Positions 33,145 to 41,460 of a stretch of DNA of 45,909 nucleotides are shown piece by piece (positions within the stretch are counted from its first letter, which is position 1; every line of letters starts with the position of its first letter). The stretch comes from an uncultured Eubacteriales bacterium (GTDB lineage: Bacteria > Bacillota > Clostridia > Peptostreptococcales > Anaerovoracaceae), in contig USBT01000007.1 of assembly GCA_900553025.1 (NCBI GenBank), forward strand, positions 1-45,909, read 5' to 3'. Position numbers and translations under genes: made by a program. Under the pieces are notes generated by a model, which did not search any database, had not been told where the DNA came from, and saw only the letters and a program-made list of their open reading frames with translations.

Positions 33145-34074
33145 TTATCTTTTATTTGAAGCATTCAATACGTCGCGTATTTTGTGCTGAACCATTCTCT
33201 TAATTGCCTCTCGTCCGGGCCCTAGATATTTACGAGGATCGAATACGTCAGGTTGCTCTATAAACACTCTCCTAATCTCAGCTGTCATAGCAAGTCTGAG
33301 GTCGGTATCTATGTTAACCTTGCAAACACCATGCTTAACAGCCTCTCTAATCATTTCTTCAGGTACGCCCTGTGCACCAGGGATTTTACCGCCGTATTCG
33401 TTACATCTGTCTACGAATTCCTTGAGAACAGTTGATGCACCGTGCAAAACAAGAGGTGTATCAGGGATAAGCTTGTGGATTGCTTTAAGTCTTTCAAAAT
33501 CAAGGTAAGGATCCCCCTTGAATTTATATGCTCCATGGCTTGTGCCAATGGCAATTGCGAGTGAATCAACACCAGTTCTTTCTACGAATTCTGCGGCTTC
33601 ATCAGGATCTGTAAATGTTGCTGAGCGAGCATCTACGTTAATGTTATCTTCAATTCCTGCCAATTTGCCAAGCTCTGCTTCTACAACAACACCATGTGCA
33701 TGTGCGTATTCAACTACTTCCTTTGTAAGCGCAATATTTTCCTCGAAAGGATGCTTTGAACCATCTATCATTACTGATGTAAATCCGTCATCAACGCACT
33801 GTTTGCAGATTTCGAAATCTTCGCCGTGGTCTAGATGAAGGCAAACATCTACGCCCGTATCCTCAATAGCTGCTTCAACAAGATGTCTAAGATAAGGTCC
33901 CTTTGCGTACTTTCTTGCACCGGCAGATACCTGCAAAATTAGTGGAGCGTTCTCCTCTCCCGCAGCTTCAACTATACCCTGTATAATTTCCATGTTGTTG
34001 ACATTGAATGCTCCAATTGCATAATCAGCTTTTAGTGCTTTGCGGAACATTTCTTCACTTGTAATTAATGCCAT
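33145..34074 (-). CDS. fba: Class II fructose-1,6-bisphosphate aldolase
   Basis: 309 residues from the ATG at 34074, 6 bases after AAGGAGG. Zinc-site motifs VCLHLDHGEDFE and VVEAELGKLAGIEDN, the phosphate-binding GTSHGAYKFKG segment, LVLHGAST, and VCKVNIDTDLRLA near the C-terminus. It cleaves fructose-1,6-bisphosphate to two triose phosphates in glycolysis and runs backwards in gluconeogenesis. Single-gene unit. Confidence 0.96.
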   Translation of the reverse strand: MALITSEEMFRKALKADYAIGAFNVNNMEIIQGIVEAAGEENAPLILQVSAGARKYAKGPYLRHLVEAAIEDTGVDVCLHLDHGEDFEICKQCVDDGFTSVMIDGSKHPFEENIALTKEVVEYAHAHGVVVEAELGKLAGIEDNINVDARSATFTDPDEAAEFVERTGVDSLAIAIGTSHGAYKFKGDPYLDFERLKAIHKLIPDTPLVLHGASTVLKEFVDRCNEYGGKIPGAQGVPEEMIREAVKHGVCKVNIDTDLRLAMTAEIRRVFIEQPDVFDPRKYLGPGREAIKRMVQHKIRDVLNASNKR

Positions 34075-34184
34075 TTTTTCCTCCTTGTCTCCTAACAGCA
34101 TAAATTTATATTATATCGCATACAAAATAGTCGCGATTTCAGACAAATACTGAATATCAGAGAAAATCAAAAATTACACCGATA

Positions 34185-34679
34185 TCATTGACAAACAATT
34201 CTAGCGATATCAGCCTTGGATGAACCAGCAGGGATATTAAAGCTGCCTGCCTTTATAGAATTAGAGTCAATTCCTGCGCTATTACATATTGAAACAAAAT
34301 CATCATAAGATGAAAAATATCCTAGACTTACAAGACTTTCAGCAGCCTCAATGGCAGAGCCTGATTGGACTGAGATATTAGCCTCTTTTTTGGTTACACC
34401 ATCACTGTAAATATCTGACGAGTCTTTCTCGTTATTTTCTGCCTTGGAATCGGTACTATTTTTTTCGGATGTTTTTTCATTATCTTTAGCTTCATTTTTG
34501 GTCTTATGCTTTTCCGAAGACTCGCTTGCAGATTTGATGTTATCATTGTCAACGAGCGTTGAAGGATAATCGGCAATCGCTTCAAAGCGCCAAAATATCA
34601 CAAGAGCTGCAATGAGTAAAATTACCAATGCAACTAGAATATCACTTTTGTCATATATAAATTCCCTTAACTGCTTCAT
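34185..34679 (-). CDS. Membrane-anchored protein with MltG(YceG)-like C-terminal segment
   Basis: 164 residues: a cytoplasmic N-terminus, one membrane helix (about 14-30), a ~60-residue Lys/Glu/Ser-rich linker, then a ~65-residue domain (NISVQSGSAIEAAESLVSLG, ending in IPAGSSKADIARIV). That domain resembles the LysM-like N-terminal subdomain of endolytic transglycosylase MltG; the catalytic part is absent, so it probably does not cut glycan itself. Short proteins of this kind are common in Clostridia. Ribosome site GGGGGAAG lies just upstream. Confidence 0.6.
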   Translation of the reverse strand: MKQLREFIYDKSDILVALVILLIAALVIFWRFEAIADYPSTLVDNDNIKSASESSEKHKTKNEAKDNEKTSEKNSTDSKAENNEKDSSDIYSDGVTKKEANISVQSGSAIEAAESLVSLGYFSSYDDFVSICNSAGIDSNSIKAGSFNIPAGSSKADIARIVCQ

Positions 34680-34791
34680 GCTTCCCCCTGTATTTTCTGA
34701 TTTCTAATATAAATTTAACACAAAACCAAAAAAATCTCAATATATTCAATGTTTTATATCTTTTGAATTTCCAATTTTTAGGAACATAGTG

Positions 34792-34797
34792 TATAAT
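34792..34797 (+). promoter_or_regulatory. -10 element overlapping an ATG of the pseudouridine synthase gene
   Basis: TATAAT (in ATAGTGTATAAT) contains the ATG at 34796. If this is the promoter, transcription starts at about 34804-34805, on the GTG I use as start. The -35 region (34769-34774, TTCCAA) is weak. Confidence 0.45.
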
Positions 34798-34804
34798 GGA
34801 AAGC

Positions 34805-35791
34805 GTGAAAAATATAGAAATTAAGCCTAATGATGCAGGACAGAGGCTAGACAGATTCCTGCGAAAATATTTACCGAAGGCAACTCTTTCAGGAATTTAC
34901 AAAATGATTCGAAAAGATGTGAAGGTCAATGGAAAAAGATCAAAGCTTGATGCGTTTCTTGAAGAGGGAGATATAATAACGCTCTATCTAGACGATAAAA
35001 AGATAGATCAACTTTCTGTAAGGAAAAAAATAAAAAGAACAGACAGAACTTTTCAAATCATATACGAAAGTGATAATGTTTTAATTGTCTTTAAAAATCC
35101 AGGCATTCTCACGCATGGCGATGCAAATGAAAAGAAAAATCACTTAACAAACCAGGTGGTTTCATATCTGATTGATACAGGAAACTATAATCCGAGATTT
35201 TCAAATACATTCTCGCCATCACCTGCTAATAGGCTCGATAGGAATACATCTGGGCTTGTAGTTTTTGGAAAAAACACCGATTCACTTCGTAGATTGAATG
35301 AAATTTTCAAAAACCGAGATATTGAGAAATCGTATTTGACAATTTGCCAAGGTGAAATTAAGGCTCCATTAGATTTGCATGGTTATATGGAAAAAATCGA
35401 AGCTAGTGGTAAATTTAGGACAGTTATATCAGAAACAAGCAATCAAAAAAGCAAAGCTATACATACTAAAGTTAATCCGTTAAAGTACGGAGAATACAAA
35501 GGTGTAAAATATACATTGACAGAGGTTAAGCTAATGACTGGAAGAATGCATCAGATTCGAGCACATCTATCATACATTGGGCATCCAATTGTTGGAGATT
35601 CCAAATATGGCGGAAGAGCAGTAAGGGAACTTGAAATAAGGAATCAATTGCTCTGTGCAAATAAACTGAATTTTCCAAAATTTTCTGATGATGATATTTT
35701 GTTTGAACTCAGTGAAAAAACATTTGAAACGAAGCCGGATAATTTGTTTGTCAAGGCGGTAAATAATATATTTAAAGGGGATATAAAATAG
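34805..35791 (+). CDS. RluA-family 23S rRNA pseudouridine synthase (RluC/RluD-like)
   Basis: 328 residues from the GTG at 34805; an in-frame ATG three codons upstream lies inside the probable -10 box. N-terminal S4 RNA-binding domain (~8-65; LDRFLRKYLPKA then KDVKVNGKRSK), then the RluA catalytic domain with NRLDRNTSGLVVFGKN (catalytic Asp 145), GRMHQIRAHLSYIGHPIVGD and LLCANKL. It isomerises specific uridines in ribosomal RNA. Its stop overlaps the GTG of the signal peptidase gene, starting a run of four coupled genes. Confidence 0.9.
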   Translation: MKNIEIKPNDAGQRLDRFLRKYLPKATLSGIYKMIRKDVKVNGKRSKLDAFLEEGDIITLYLDDKKIDQLSVRKKIKRTDRTFQIIYESDNVLIVFKNPGILTHGDANEKKNHLTNQVVSYLIDTGNYNPRFSNTFSPSPANRLDRNTSGLVVFGKNTDSLRRLNEIFKNRDIEKSYLTICQGEIKAPLDLHGYMEKIEASGKFRTVISETSNQKSKAIHTKVNPLKYGEYKGVKYTLTEVKLMTGRMHQIRAHLSYIGHPIVGDSKYGGRAVRELEIRNQLLCANKLNFPKFSDDDILFELSEKTFETKPDNLFVKAVNNIFKGDIK

Positions 35792-36480
35792 TGACTGAAA
35801 TAAAAAATTCGAATGAAGAAATAAACGAAAATGAAGTGGACAAAGTTGAAACGTCAGAAAAAAAAGAAATAGAAATGGACAAAATTGAAACATCAGAAAA
35901 GAATGATATAGGTACTAAGCATGAAACAAAGACTAACGTAAAGCGGCGCAGCGAGCTAAATGACTGGGTGAAGAGCATAATAATTGCTGCGTTTATTGCT
36001 GTTTTGCTTATGCAGTTAATCGTGCCGACAGTGGTGCGAGAGCATTCAATGGAGCCAAGCTTTTATGGTGGAGATTATCTGATAGTAGGTAAAATAAATT
36101 ACAAGATATCTAGTCCGCATCGAGGAGATGTTATAATATTCAAATCAGACATTCCCATGAATACGGCTGAACCTAGCCAAGCAAAAAAACTTTTAATTAA
36201 GAGAATTATAGGGATGCCGGGGGATGTTATAAATATTTCAGACAATGAGGTATCAATAAACGGTAAAGTTATCGATGAGCCTTATATTAATGAGGGTGGC
36301 ACACCGGGAGATGTTGTAAATTACGTCGTGCCAAAGGACAGCTATTTTGTTATGGGAGATAACAGAACTGTGAGCATTGACAGCAGACGAAATGAGGTGG
36401 GTCCTGTTCACAAGGACAGAATTATAGGCAAGGCATTGATAAGATTATATCCTTTCAACAAAATAGGTTTGATAAAATGA
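35791..36480 (+). CDS. lepB: Type I signal peptidase, long form
   Basis: 229 residues from a GTG overlapping the upstream stop, with AAAGGGG before it. An unusual ~55-residue acidic cytoplasmic N-terminus contains a 13-residue tandem duplication (DKVETSEKKEIE and DKIETSEKNDI; 39-bp DNA repeat from 35836). One membrane helix (~60-80) is followed by catalytic Ser 86 in HSMEPSF and Lys 137 in LLIKRIIGMPGD; box E shows as MGDNRTVSIDSR. It cleaves signal peptides of exported proteins at the outer membrane face. Confidence 0.93.
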   Translation: MTEIKNSNEEINENEVDKVETSEKKEIEMDKIETSEKNDIGTKHETKTNVKRRSELNDWVKSIIIAAFIAVLLMQLIVPTVVREHSMEPSFYGGDYLIVGKINYKISSPHRGDVIIFKSDIPMNTAEPSQAKKLLIKRIIGMPGDVINISDNEVSINGKVIDEPYINEGGTPGDVVNYVVPKDSYFVMGDNRTVSIDSRRNEVGPVHKDRIIGKALIRLYPFNKIGLIK

Positions 36481-36549
36481 TGAATATGATTTGTTTTGTG
36501 AATTTACAGAACAGCAGGATTAAGGTTTGACTTTTAAGGTGGTGTTGAT

Positions 36550-37071
36550 TTGAAAACGGTTATAAAAGAGTTCGCAATTGCCGCAGCTGTAAGTTTTATA
36601 ATAATGCAGTTCATTCGACCTGTAAATGTAATGGGAAACTCTATGGAGCCAACCTTGAGTTCGGGCGACAGAGCTTTTGTAAGCCGTGTAGCATACAAGA
36701 GGGTATCGCCTGAGCGTGGGGATATAGTGGTTTTTAAATCCAAATTGAAGGATTCAAAAGGTAAAAGTAAAATTCTCATCAAGAGGGTTATTGCACTTCC
36801 TGGAGAAACTATTAATATTGACGAAGGAAGAATTATTGTGGATGGCAAAGAACTCGTAGATAATGTAAGCCTTGAGGGAATGGAAGGCTACAATATGAGC
36901 GAGAGGGTAGTAGATAATGGATGCTATTTTTGTGTTGGAGATAACAGATTGCACAGTACGGACAGCAGGTCTCCTGATGTAGGAAATGTACCGATTAAGA
37001 AAATTTTGGGCAGAGTTGTGTATAGATATTTTCCACTTGAAAAAATGGCGGCGATTAAGACTATGGTTTAA
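36550..37071 (+). CDS. lepB: Type I signal peptidase, short form
   Basis: 173 residues from a TTG with AAGGTGGT 5-6 bases upstream. N-terminal membrane helix (~7-21), catalytic Ser 31 in GNSMEPTLSSGD, catalytic Lys 78 in ILIKRVIALPGE, and GDNRLHSTDSRSPDVG. It is a paralogue of the preceding peptidase without the acidic extension. Two adjacent copies may differ in substrate preference. The 69-base gap has no promoter I can support. Confidence 0.93.
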   Translation: MKTVIKEFAIAAAVSFIIMQFIRPVNVMGNSMEPTLSSGDRAFVSRVAYKRVSPERGDIVVFKSKLKDSKGKSKILIKRVIALPGETINIDEGRIIVDGKELVDNVSLEGMEGYNMSERVVDNGCYFCVGDNRLHSTDSRSPDVGNVPIKKILGRVVYRYFPLEKMAAIKTMV

Positions 37072-37073
37072 AT

Positions 37074-37523
37074 ATGAAAGTAATAGCAAATAATAAAAAA
37101 GCAAGACATGAATATTTTGTCGATGAGGTTTATGAGGCTGGACTTGTTTTGACAGGGACTGAAATTAAGTCAATTAGGAACGGAAGGGTCAGTATCAAGG
37201 AAGCCTATGCCAAAATAATAAATGGAGAAGCTTTAATCTTGGGAATGAATATCAGCTCGTATGAGCAGGGTAACAGATTTAACGTTGATCCCTTGAGACC
37301 TAGAAAGCTCCTTTTGCACAGACGCGAGATAAATAAACTTATCGGGAAACTAAAGGTTGGAGGTATAACACTAATTCCTCTTAGGATTTATTTGAATGAC
37401 CGTGGAAAAGCGAAAATAGAAATTGCCGTTGCGAGGGGAAAGAAGCTTTATGACAAAAGAGATTCAATTGCAAAGCGTGATACAGAGCGAAAAATGCAGC
37501 GGGCAATGAAGAAACAAGTGTAA
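37074..37523 (+). CDS. smpB: SsrA-binding protein SmpB
   Basis: 149 residues, ATG two bases after the preceding stop. Motifs: ANNKKARHEYFVDEVYEAG, GTEIKSIRNGRVSIKEAYAK, LLLHRREINKLIGK and the basic C-terminal tail YDKRDSIAKRDTERKMQRA, which inserts into the decoding site. It delivers tmRNA to stalled ribosomes. The tmRNA gene is often next door in Firmicutes, but I find no tmRNA acceptor or T-loop in the following 450 bases. Confidence 0.97.
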   Translation: MKVIANNKKARHEYFVDEVYEAGLVLTGTEIKSIRNGRVSIKEAYAKIINGEALILGMNISSYEQGNRFNVDPLRPRKLLLHRREINKLIGKLKVGGITLIPLRIYLNDRGKAKIEIAVARGKKLYDKRDSIAKRDTERKMQRAMKKQV

Positions 37524-37610
37524 CAGGTGTAAAGTAAAGCGGTTTTGGTGTAAAGGCTTTGATATCCTTATTATTTATCATCGCAGGAGCTAATTTCCGG
37601 TTATTGAACT

Positions 37611-37974
37611 TTATAATATGCGGTCTATGCCATTGCAAGTCGTGTGATAGTCTTCAAGCAGATTCCTTTGTTTCATCTTTCCGCTTTTTTCTATATGGTT
37701 GTAGACGTGAAGTCTTCGTTTTCTGACGTTTACTCTCTATCAGTGATATACCCTTTCTCAAGGAACCTGTATAAGATAGGATATAAGAGTCTTCAGCAAG
37801 AACATAATCTACAGCGGATAACTCCTTTAAAAGCATCATCAACTAATACCCATACTAGTCCTTCTTGTTTAGAAGAAATAGTATGAGCATTTCGACTGTT
37901 CCCATTTTGAAACTTTTTTGCTTTTTGCCATTATAATTCATCTTGTTAATATACCATATTATATCATCAAACAT
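37611..37974 (-). pseudogene. PadR-family transcriptional regulator, inactivated
   Basis: Read on the minus strand from the ATG at 37974. Frame 1 gives a PadR-type N-terminus (FKMGTVEMLILFLLNKKD), interrupted by TAG, YGY, then TAG again, and continues LMMLLKELSAVDYVLAEDS. A one-base loss shifts the frame to LYPILYRFLEKGYITDRE, and a second shift gives VNVRKRRLHVYNHIEKSG, ending LLEDYHTTCNGIDRIL-stop at 37611. Joined, the pieces follow the PadR winged-helix order (MGTxEMLIL, YGY, LYPxLYRxxxKGYI, R.R.YxxIxKSG). Two stops plus two frameshifts make it a pseudogene. It lies divergent to the secreted-protein operon and may have been its regulator. Confidence 0.8.
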
Positions 37975-37995
37975 ATAAAAAACATAATATCATAA

Positions 37996-38024
37996 TTGAC
38001 AGTAGAATTGTATGGATTTATAAT
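37996..38024 (+). promoter_or_regulatory. Perfect consensus promoter of the secreted-protein operon
   Basis: TTGACA, exactly 17 bases, TATAAT. It shows that the open frame beginning at the TTG at 37996 cannot start there, because that TTG is the -35 box. Confidence 0.85.
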
Positions 38025-38079
38025 GCAAATAGCATATTTAATTTCTGTAGTATTTTACGGATGGGAGGTCACGGATACT

Positions 38080-38763
38080 ATGATAATAAAGATGACAAGG
38101 ACAAGGCTACTTTCTGCATTTATTGTGCTGGCAATGATGATGACATTATTGCCTGCAAACTATACTTATGCTTCGAATACAATCATTGTTCCAAATAGCG
38201 ATATTTCGATGAGGGTAATTGATGAAAACGAACTTGAAGTGATTGATGGAGATACTGTCAGCAAGATAGCACTTGAAGAGGTTAACAGCAATGTTACAAG
38301 AATATTTGTTTCGGAGCCTGGTGTGCCAGATAAGGTGCTGATCGCGAATTCTGAAACAGGGACTGTAACGACAGAAGAGGGACGGACTATTATTCCCGCT
38401 GATGTTGGTATTAACAAGCAAATAAACATAAAACAATCAGCCGCATCGTATAAAAGTAAGACAATAACCAAGAAGTATTCTTATGCAACAATTAAGAATG
38501 CGCTTGGCGGAACGGCAACGGTAGCGGGTGTTGCGGGAATGATTATTGCATTGCTCGTTGCTGCAGGATTTGCGGTTCCAGGCATGCTTCCGGTTCTTTG
38601 TACTTTTTTAGGTGGAATTACAGGGCTCATTTCTTATGTGATGGAAGGTTCGTCGAAGCATGGAGTATCAGTTAGGTTAAAAAGTCATATGAGAGACCTG
38701 CATCACGGTGGTAAGACATATAAGGGCGAAGTTTGGGAAATTGTTGGAGTGAGCAAGTACTAA
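38080..38763 (+). CDS. Secreted protein with bacteriocin-like hydrophobic segment
   Basis: 227 residues from the ATG at 38080, 12 bases after GGGAGG (an ATG at 38092 is also possible). Signal peptide ~1-30 ending near NYTYAS. Residues ~31-125 are acidic and soluble, followed by KSKTITKKYSYATIKNAL. A Gly/Ala-rich, very hydrophobic stretch (~148-185, with GGTATVAGVAGMIIALLVAA and LGGITGLISYVM) comes next, then a basic/His C-terminus (SHMRDLHHGGKTYKGE). The layout (cleavable leader, hydrophobic helical core, small membrane protein next) recalls secreted antimicrobial proteins, but no family is recognised. Expressed from a consensus promoter. Confidence 0.5.
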   Translation: MIIKMTRTRLLSAFIVLAMMMTLLPANYTYASNTIIVPNSDISMRVIDENELEVIDGDTVSKIALEEVNSNVTRIFVSEPGVPDKVLIANSETGTVTTEEGRTIIPADVGINKQINIKQSAASYKSKTITKKYSYATIKNALGGTATVAGVAGMIIALLVAAGFAVPGMLPVLCTFLGGITGLISYVMEGSSKHGVSVRLKSHMRDLHHGGKTYKGEVWEIVGVSKY

Positions 38764-38780
38764 TATAGTGGGGATACGTT

Positions 38781-39056
38781 ATGAATATCAAAGAATCTAT
38801 AATTAATGGGATGCTAGTACTCAGTGCTATATATATTTTTGCATGTGCATTCATCAACCTGCTCGGTGATATAGATCATTTGAATCTTGTTACTGTAATT
38901 GGGATGATGGTGGTGTCTTCGTTTGATGTATTGCTACTAATTCTCAATTACTCAAAGAATTATAAGAAAATGCTCTCATCAAAAAAAAATGTTATTTTTA
39001 TGTGTACCTCACTAACAATCATGTGGAACGTTATACTGATAGCGTCGATAATATGA
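38781..39056 (+). CDS. Small polytopic membrane protein, partner of the secreted protein
   Basis: 91 residues, 17 bases after the secreted-protein stop, with GGGGATACGTT before the ATG. Three hydrophobic helices (about 7-27, 35-57, 70-90) joined by a basic loop NYSKNYKKMLSSKKN. The operon arrangement suggests an immunity or export-related role for the secreted protein. No family recognised; not similar to ABC transporter subunits. Confidence 0.5.
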   Translation: MNIKESIINGMLVLSAIYIFACAFINLLGDIDHLNLVTVIGMMVVSSFDVLLLILNYSKNYKKMLSSKKNVIFMCTSLTIMWNVILIASII

Positions 39057-39207
39057 GAAAAGGACAGGAGGCTGAAAATCTTCAGAAACAGAAAAAATTT
39101 AGAGAGGCTGTAATTTGTTAGATGATTGTCATTTCCATGTTGCTAACAGCTATGAGCAGTTTCGCCGCATCTGCAATACAAATATTAAACAGTATAAAAA
39201 GGCTTGA
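39053..39207 (+). pseudogene. Possible frameshifted small ORF
   Basis: An ATG overlapping the preceding stop (ATATGA) opens MRKGQEAENLQKQKKFREA and stops after 22 codons. A shift of one base upstream of the stop would continue LLDDCHFHVANSYEQFRRI and another ~14 residues to a TGA. The combined peptide has a plausible charged, helical composition, but I recognise no family. The rest of 39057-39423 holds the repeat-like G-rich segment and a terminator, with no other gene. Confidence 0.25.
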
Positions 39208-39317
39208 AATCAAGGGATTCCGGGTATCCCAAAAGTTTTGGGGTTTCCCCGAGAACTTTTGGGGTGCAATTTAGGGGGGCAACTAAAATAACTCCGATAA
39301 CTTTAGGGGGCAAAATT

Positions 39318-39341
39318 AAGGGATGACTTTCGTCATCCCTT
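39318..39341. terminator. Hairpin terminator between convergent genes
   Basis: AAGGGATGAC-TTTC-GTCATCCCTT, a perfect 10-bp stem with a tetraloop, between the secreted-protein operon and the minus-strand phosphoribosyltransferase gene. Confidence 0.75.
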
Positions 39342-39423
39342 GTATTATGATACGAGTAAATTTTATGAATATTGATACAAAATTAAATTATATTTAGTTT
39401 ATTATTTTGATTATTCGTTGACA

Positions 39424-39978
39424 TTACTCTCTGATGGTTCCGTCAGTGTTGAAAAGAGGAAGCTCTTCAAGATAAGTAATATCTTCTCTCTTAGCGGCAT
39501 CTCCTTCCGCCAGCACACACATTCTGCCAACTATTTTGCCGTCAACTTTCTCGACTAATGCTTCAAGTGAAGCAAGGCTGTGGCCAGTGCTTATAACATC
39601 GTCAACGATCAGAACACGTCTTCCACGAAGAAGCTCTTGCTCTCTACGCCCAAGATACAAGGTTTGAATATAGTCTGAGGTTATTGACTTTACTTCCGTC
39701 TTTACAACATCTGCCATATATAGCTTAGTTTTCTTTCTGGCTACCACGTAATCATCAATTCCTGCCTGCCTTGCCATTTCATATGCAAGTGGAATTCCCT
39801 TCGATTCAGCAGTTATAATTACGTCAAATTCTGGTGCTCGCTCAAGTAGAGCCGCTGCACTTGCTTTGGTTATTTCAACATCGCTAAAAAGGATAAAAGC
39901 TGCGATGGCTGTGTCATCTGACACAGGGAAGAGTTCCAATTCTCGTGTGAGTCCGCAGATCTCAAGTTCATAATTCAT
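39424..39978 (-). CDS. Purine phosphoribosyltransferase (adenine/xanthine PRTase family)
   Basis: 184 residues, ATG after AAGGAGAG. PRPP-binding motif RVLIVDDVISTGHSLASLEAL (~120-140) and an upstream ITAESKGIPLAYEMARQAG loop, as in adenine phosphoribosyltransferases. The N-terminus is longer than the core domain and fits the APRT/XPRT group. It converts a purine base and PRPP to the nucleotide. It lies 56 bases downstream of an NCS2 purine permease on the same strand, so uptake and salvage are probably coupled. The exact base is not determined by sequence. Confidence 0.85.
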   Translation of the reverse strand: MNYELEICGLTRELELFPVSDDTAIAAFILFSDVEITKASAAALLERAPEFDVIITAESKGIPLAYEMARQAGIDDYVVARKKTKLYMADVVKTEVKSITSDYIQTLYLGRREQELLRGRRVLIVDDVISTGHSLASLEALVEKVDGKIVGRMCVLAEGDAAKREDITYLEELPLFNTDGTIRE

Positions 39979-40034
39979 TTTTATCTCTCCTTAATTTTGT
40001 GAACAAAATATATCTTTTGCAGAGCAAGTGATAA

Positions 40035-41387
40035 CTATGCAAGGGTATAAAGCCTTATAATAAACAGCGCCGCAGCAATCCACATTACAGGAGGAACATC
40101 CTTGATTTTTCCAGTTAGAACTTTTAGAATTACCCAACTGAGAATTCCGAACATAATTCCATTTGCAATTGAATAAGTAAATGGCATCATAATTACAGCC
40201 ATAAATCCACCGAATACGTCTGCAATATCGCCATCAAATGTCATATTTTTAATTGAACTCATCATGAGAAGCCCTACCCATACAAGAGCAGGTGTCGTTG
40301 CAAATGAAGGTATTGCAAGGAATACGGGTGCAAAGAATAGTGAAAGCAAGAAGAATCCAGCTGTTACTACTGATGCAAGACCAGTTCTTCCGCCGTTAGC
40401 AACTCCAGCACTTGATTCAACATAAGAGGTTACAGTAGAAGTTCCTAAACATGCTCCAAGTACAGTACCACAGGCATCTGCCATGAGGGCTCCCTTTGCT
40501 TTTGGTAGATTTCCATTTTCGTCAAGAAGATTTCCCTTTGATGCAACACCAATCAGTGTTCCTACAGTATCAAACAAATCCACAAATAAGAATGAGAATA
40601 CGATTACAAGGAAGTTAATAATGTTACCTGAAATCCATGAAAAATCAAACTCGAATAAGTATGGAGCAGAAGGGATGAGGTTTTTACCAAGTGAAGGATA
40701 TAGCGAAAAAGCTTCCATTTCAGGATTAACTTGATACCAGCCTACTGCCTGCGCAATCATACCTAGAATCCAAGTTGCCAAAATTCCAATTAGAATATAT
40801 CCGTGAACGTTGAAGTGATAAAGAACTGCAACGATTACAAGCCCTATCATAGCCAAAACGAATTGAGGTAGACTAACCTGTCCAAGGTCAACTAAAGTTG
40901 CTTGACTTCCTATAACAATGCCAGCACCTTTTAGACCGATGATTGCTATGAATAATCCGATTCCAACCGTAATACCGTACTTTAAGTTTGCAGGCACATC
41001 ATTTACGAGTTTTTCACGGAAATTAACAAGTGACAATACGATGAAGATTATACCCTCAAACAAAACAGCTGCAAGTGCAATCTTCCACGGATCATTTATG
41101 CCTTTTTCTGCAAGCTCGCCACAGACTGTGAAAGCGAAGTAAGCATTTAAGCCCATTCCTGAAGCTAGAGCAACAGGATAGTTTGCAAAAAATGCCATGA
41201 ATAAAGTTGCAACACATGCCGAAACTGCTGTAGCAGTAAATACAGCACCACTGTCCATACCTGCGGCTGAAAGAATGCTAGGGTTTACAGCCAAGATGTA
41301 GACCATTGACAAGAACGTTGTAGCACCTGCTATGAATTCAGTTTTCACATCAGTGCCATGTTCTTTAAGTTTAAAAAAGTTTTCCAT
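40035..41387 (-). CDS. NCS2-family purine permease (guanine/hypoxanthine, AzgA/PbuG-like)
   Basis: 450 residues from the ATG at 41387, 8 bases after AAAGGAG (the open frame runs 12 codons further upstream). About twelve to fourteen membrane helices. Family motifs near the N-terminus (EFIAGATTFLSMVYILAVNP, ASGMGLNAYFAF), SFLFVDLFDTVGTLIGVA around residue 270, and GTSTVTSYVESSAGVANGGRTG. Imports guanine/hypoxanthine, possibly adenine. The upstream leader is too short for a purine riboswitch. Confidence 0.92.
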   Translation of the reverse strand: MENFFKLKEHGTDVKTEFIAGATTFLSMVYILAVNPSILSAAGMDSGAVFTATAVSACVATLFMAFFANYPVALASGMGLNAYFAFTVCGELAEKGINDPWKIALAAVLFEGIIFIVLSLVNFREKLVNDVPANLKYGITVGIGLFIAIIGLKGAGIVIGSQATLVDLGQVSLPQFVLAMIGLVIVAVLYHFNVHGYILIGILATWILGMIAQAVGWYQVNPEMEAFSLYPSLGKNLIPSAPYLFEFDFSWISGNIINFLVIVFSFLFVDLFDTVGTLIGVASKGNLLDENGNLPKAKGALMADACGTVLGACLGTSTVTSYVESSAGVANGGRTGLASVVTAGFFLLSLFFAPVFLAIPSFATTPALVWVGLLMMSSIKNMTFDGDIADVFGGFMAVIMMPFTYSIANGIMFGILSWVILKVLTGKIKDVPPVMWIAAALFIIRLYTLA

Positions 41388-41460
41388 AATAATAGCTCCT
41401 TTAAAATAAATATTTTGTGACAATTAAAAATAAAAAATAATATTAAAATAGCTCAAAGAG

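Noticed and set aside
37644..37886. 80-codon plus-strand frame after smpB
   Set aside because: It is the antisense of the PadR pseudogene; no family features.
37524..37980. tmRNA (ssrA) downstream of smpB
   Set aside because: No GTTCRANNC T-loop, no CCA end and no tag-peptide frame on either strand; the interval is explained by the PadR pseudogene.
37996..38079. TTG at 37996 as start of the secreted protein
   Set aside because: That TTG is the -35 box of a perfect promoter, so the transcript starts downstream of it.
41388..41460. Purine riboswitch upstream of the NCS2 permease
   Set aside because: Only 73 bases between genes and no conserved purine aptamer loops.
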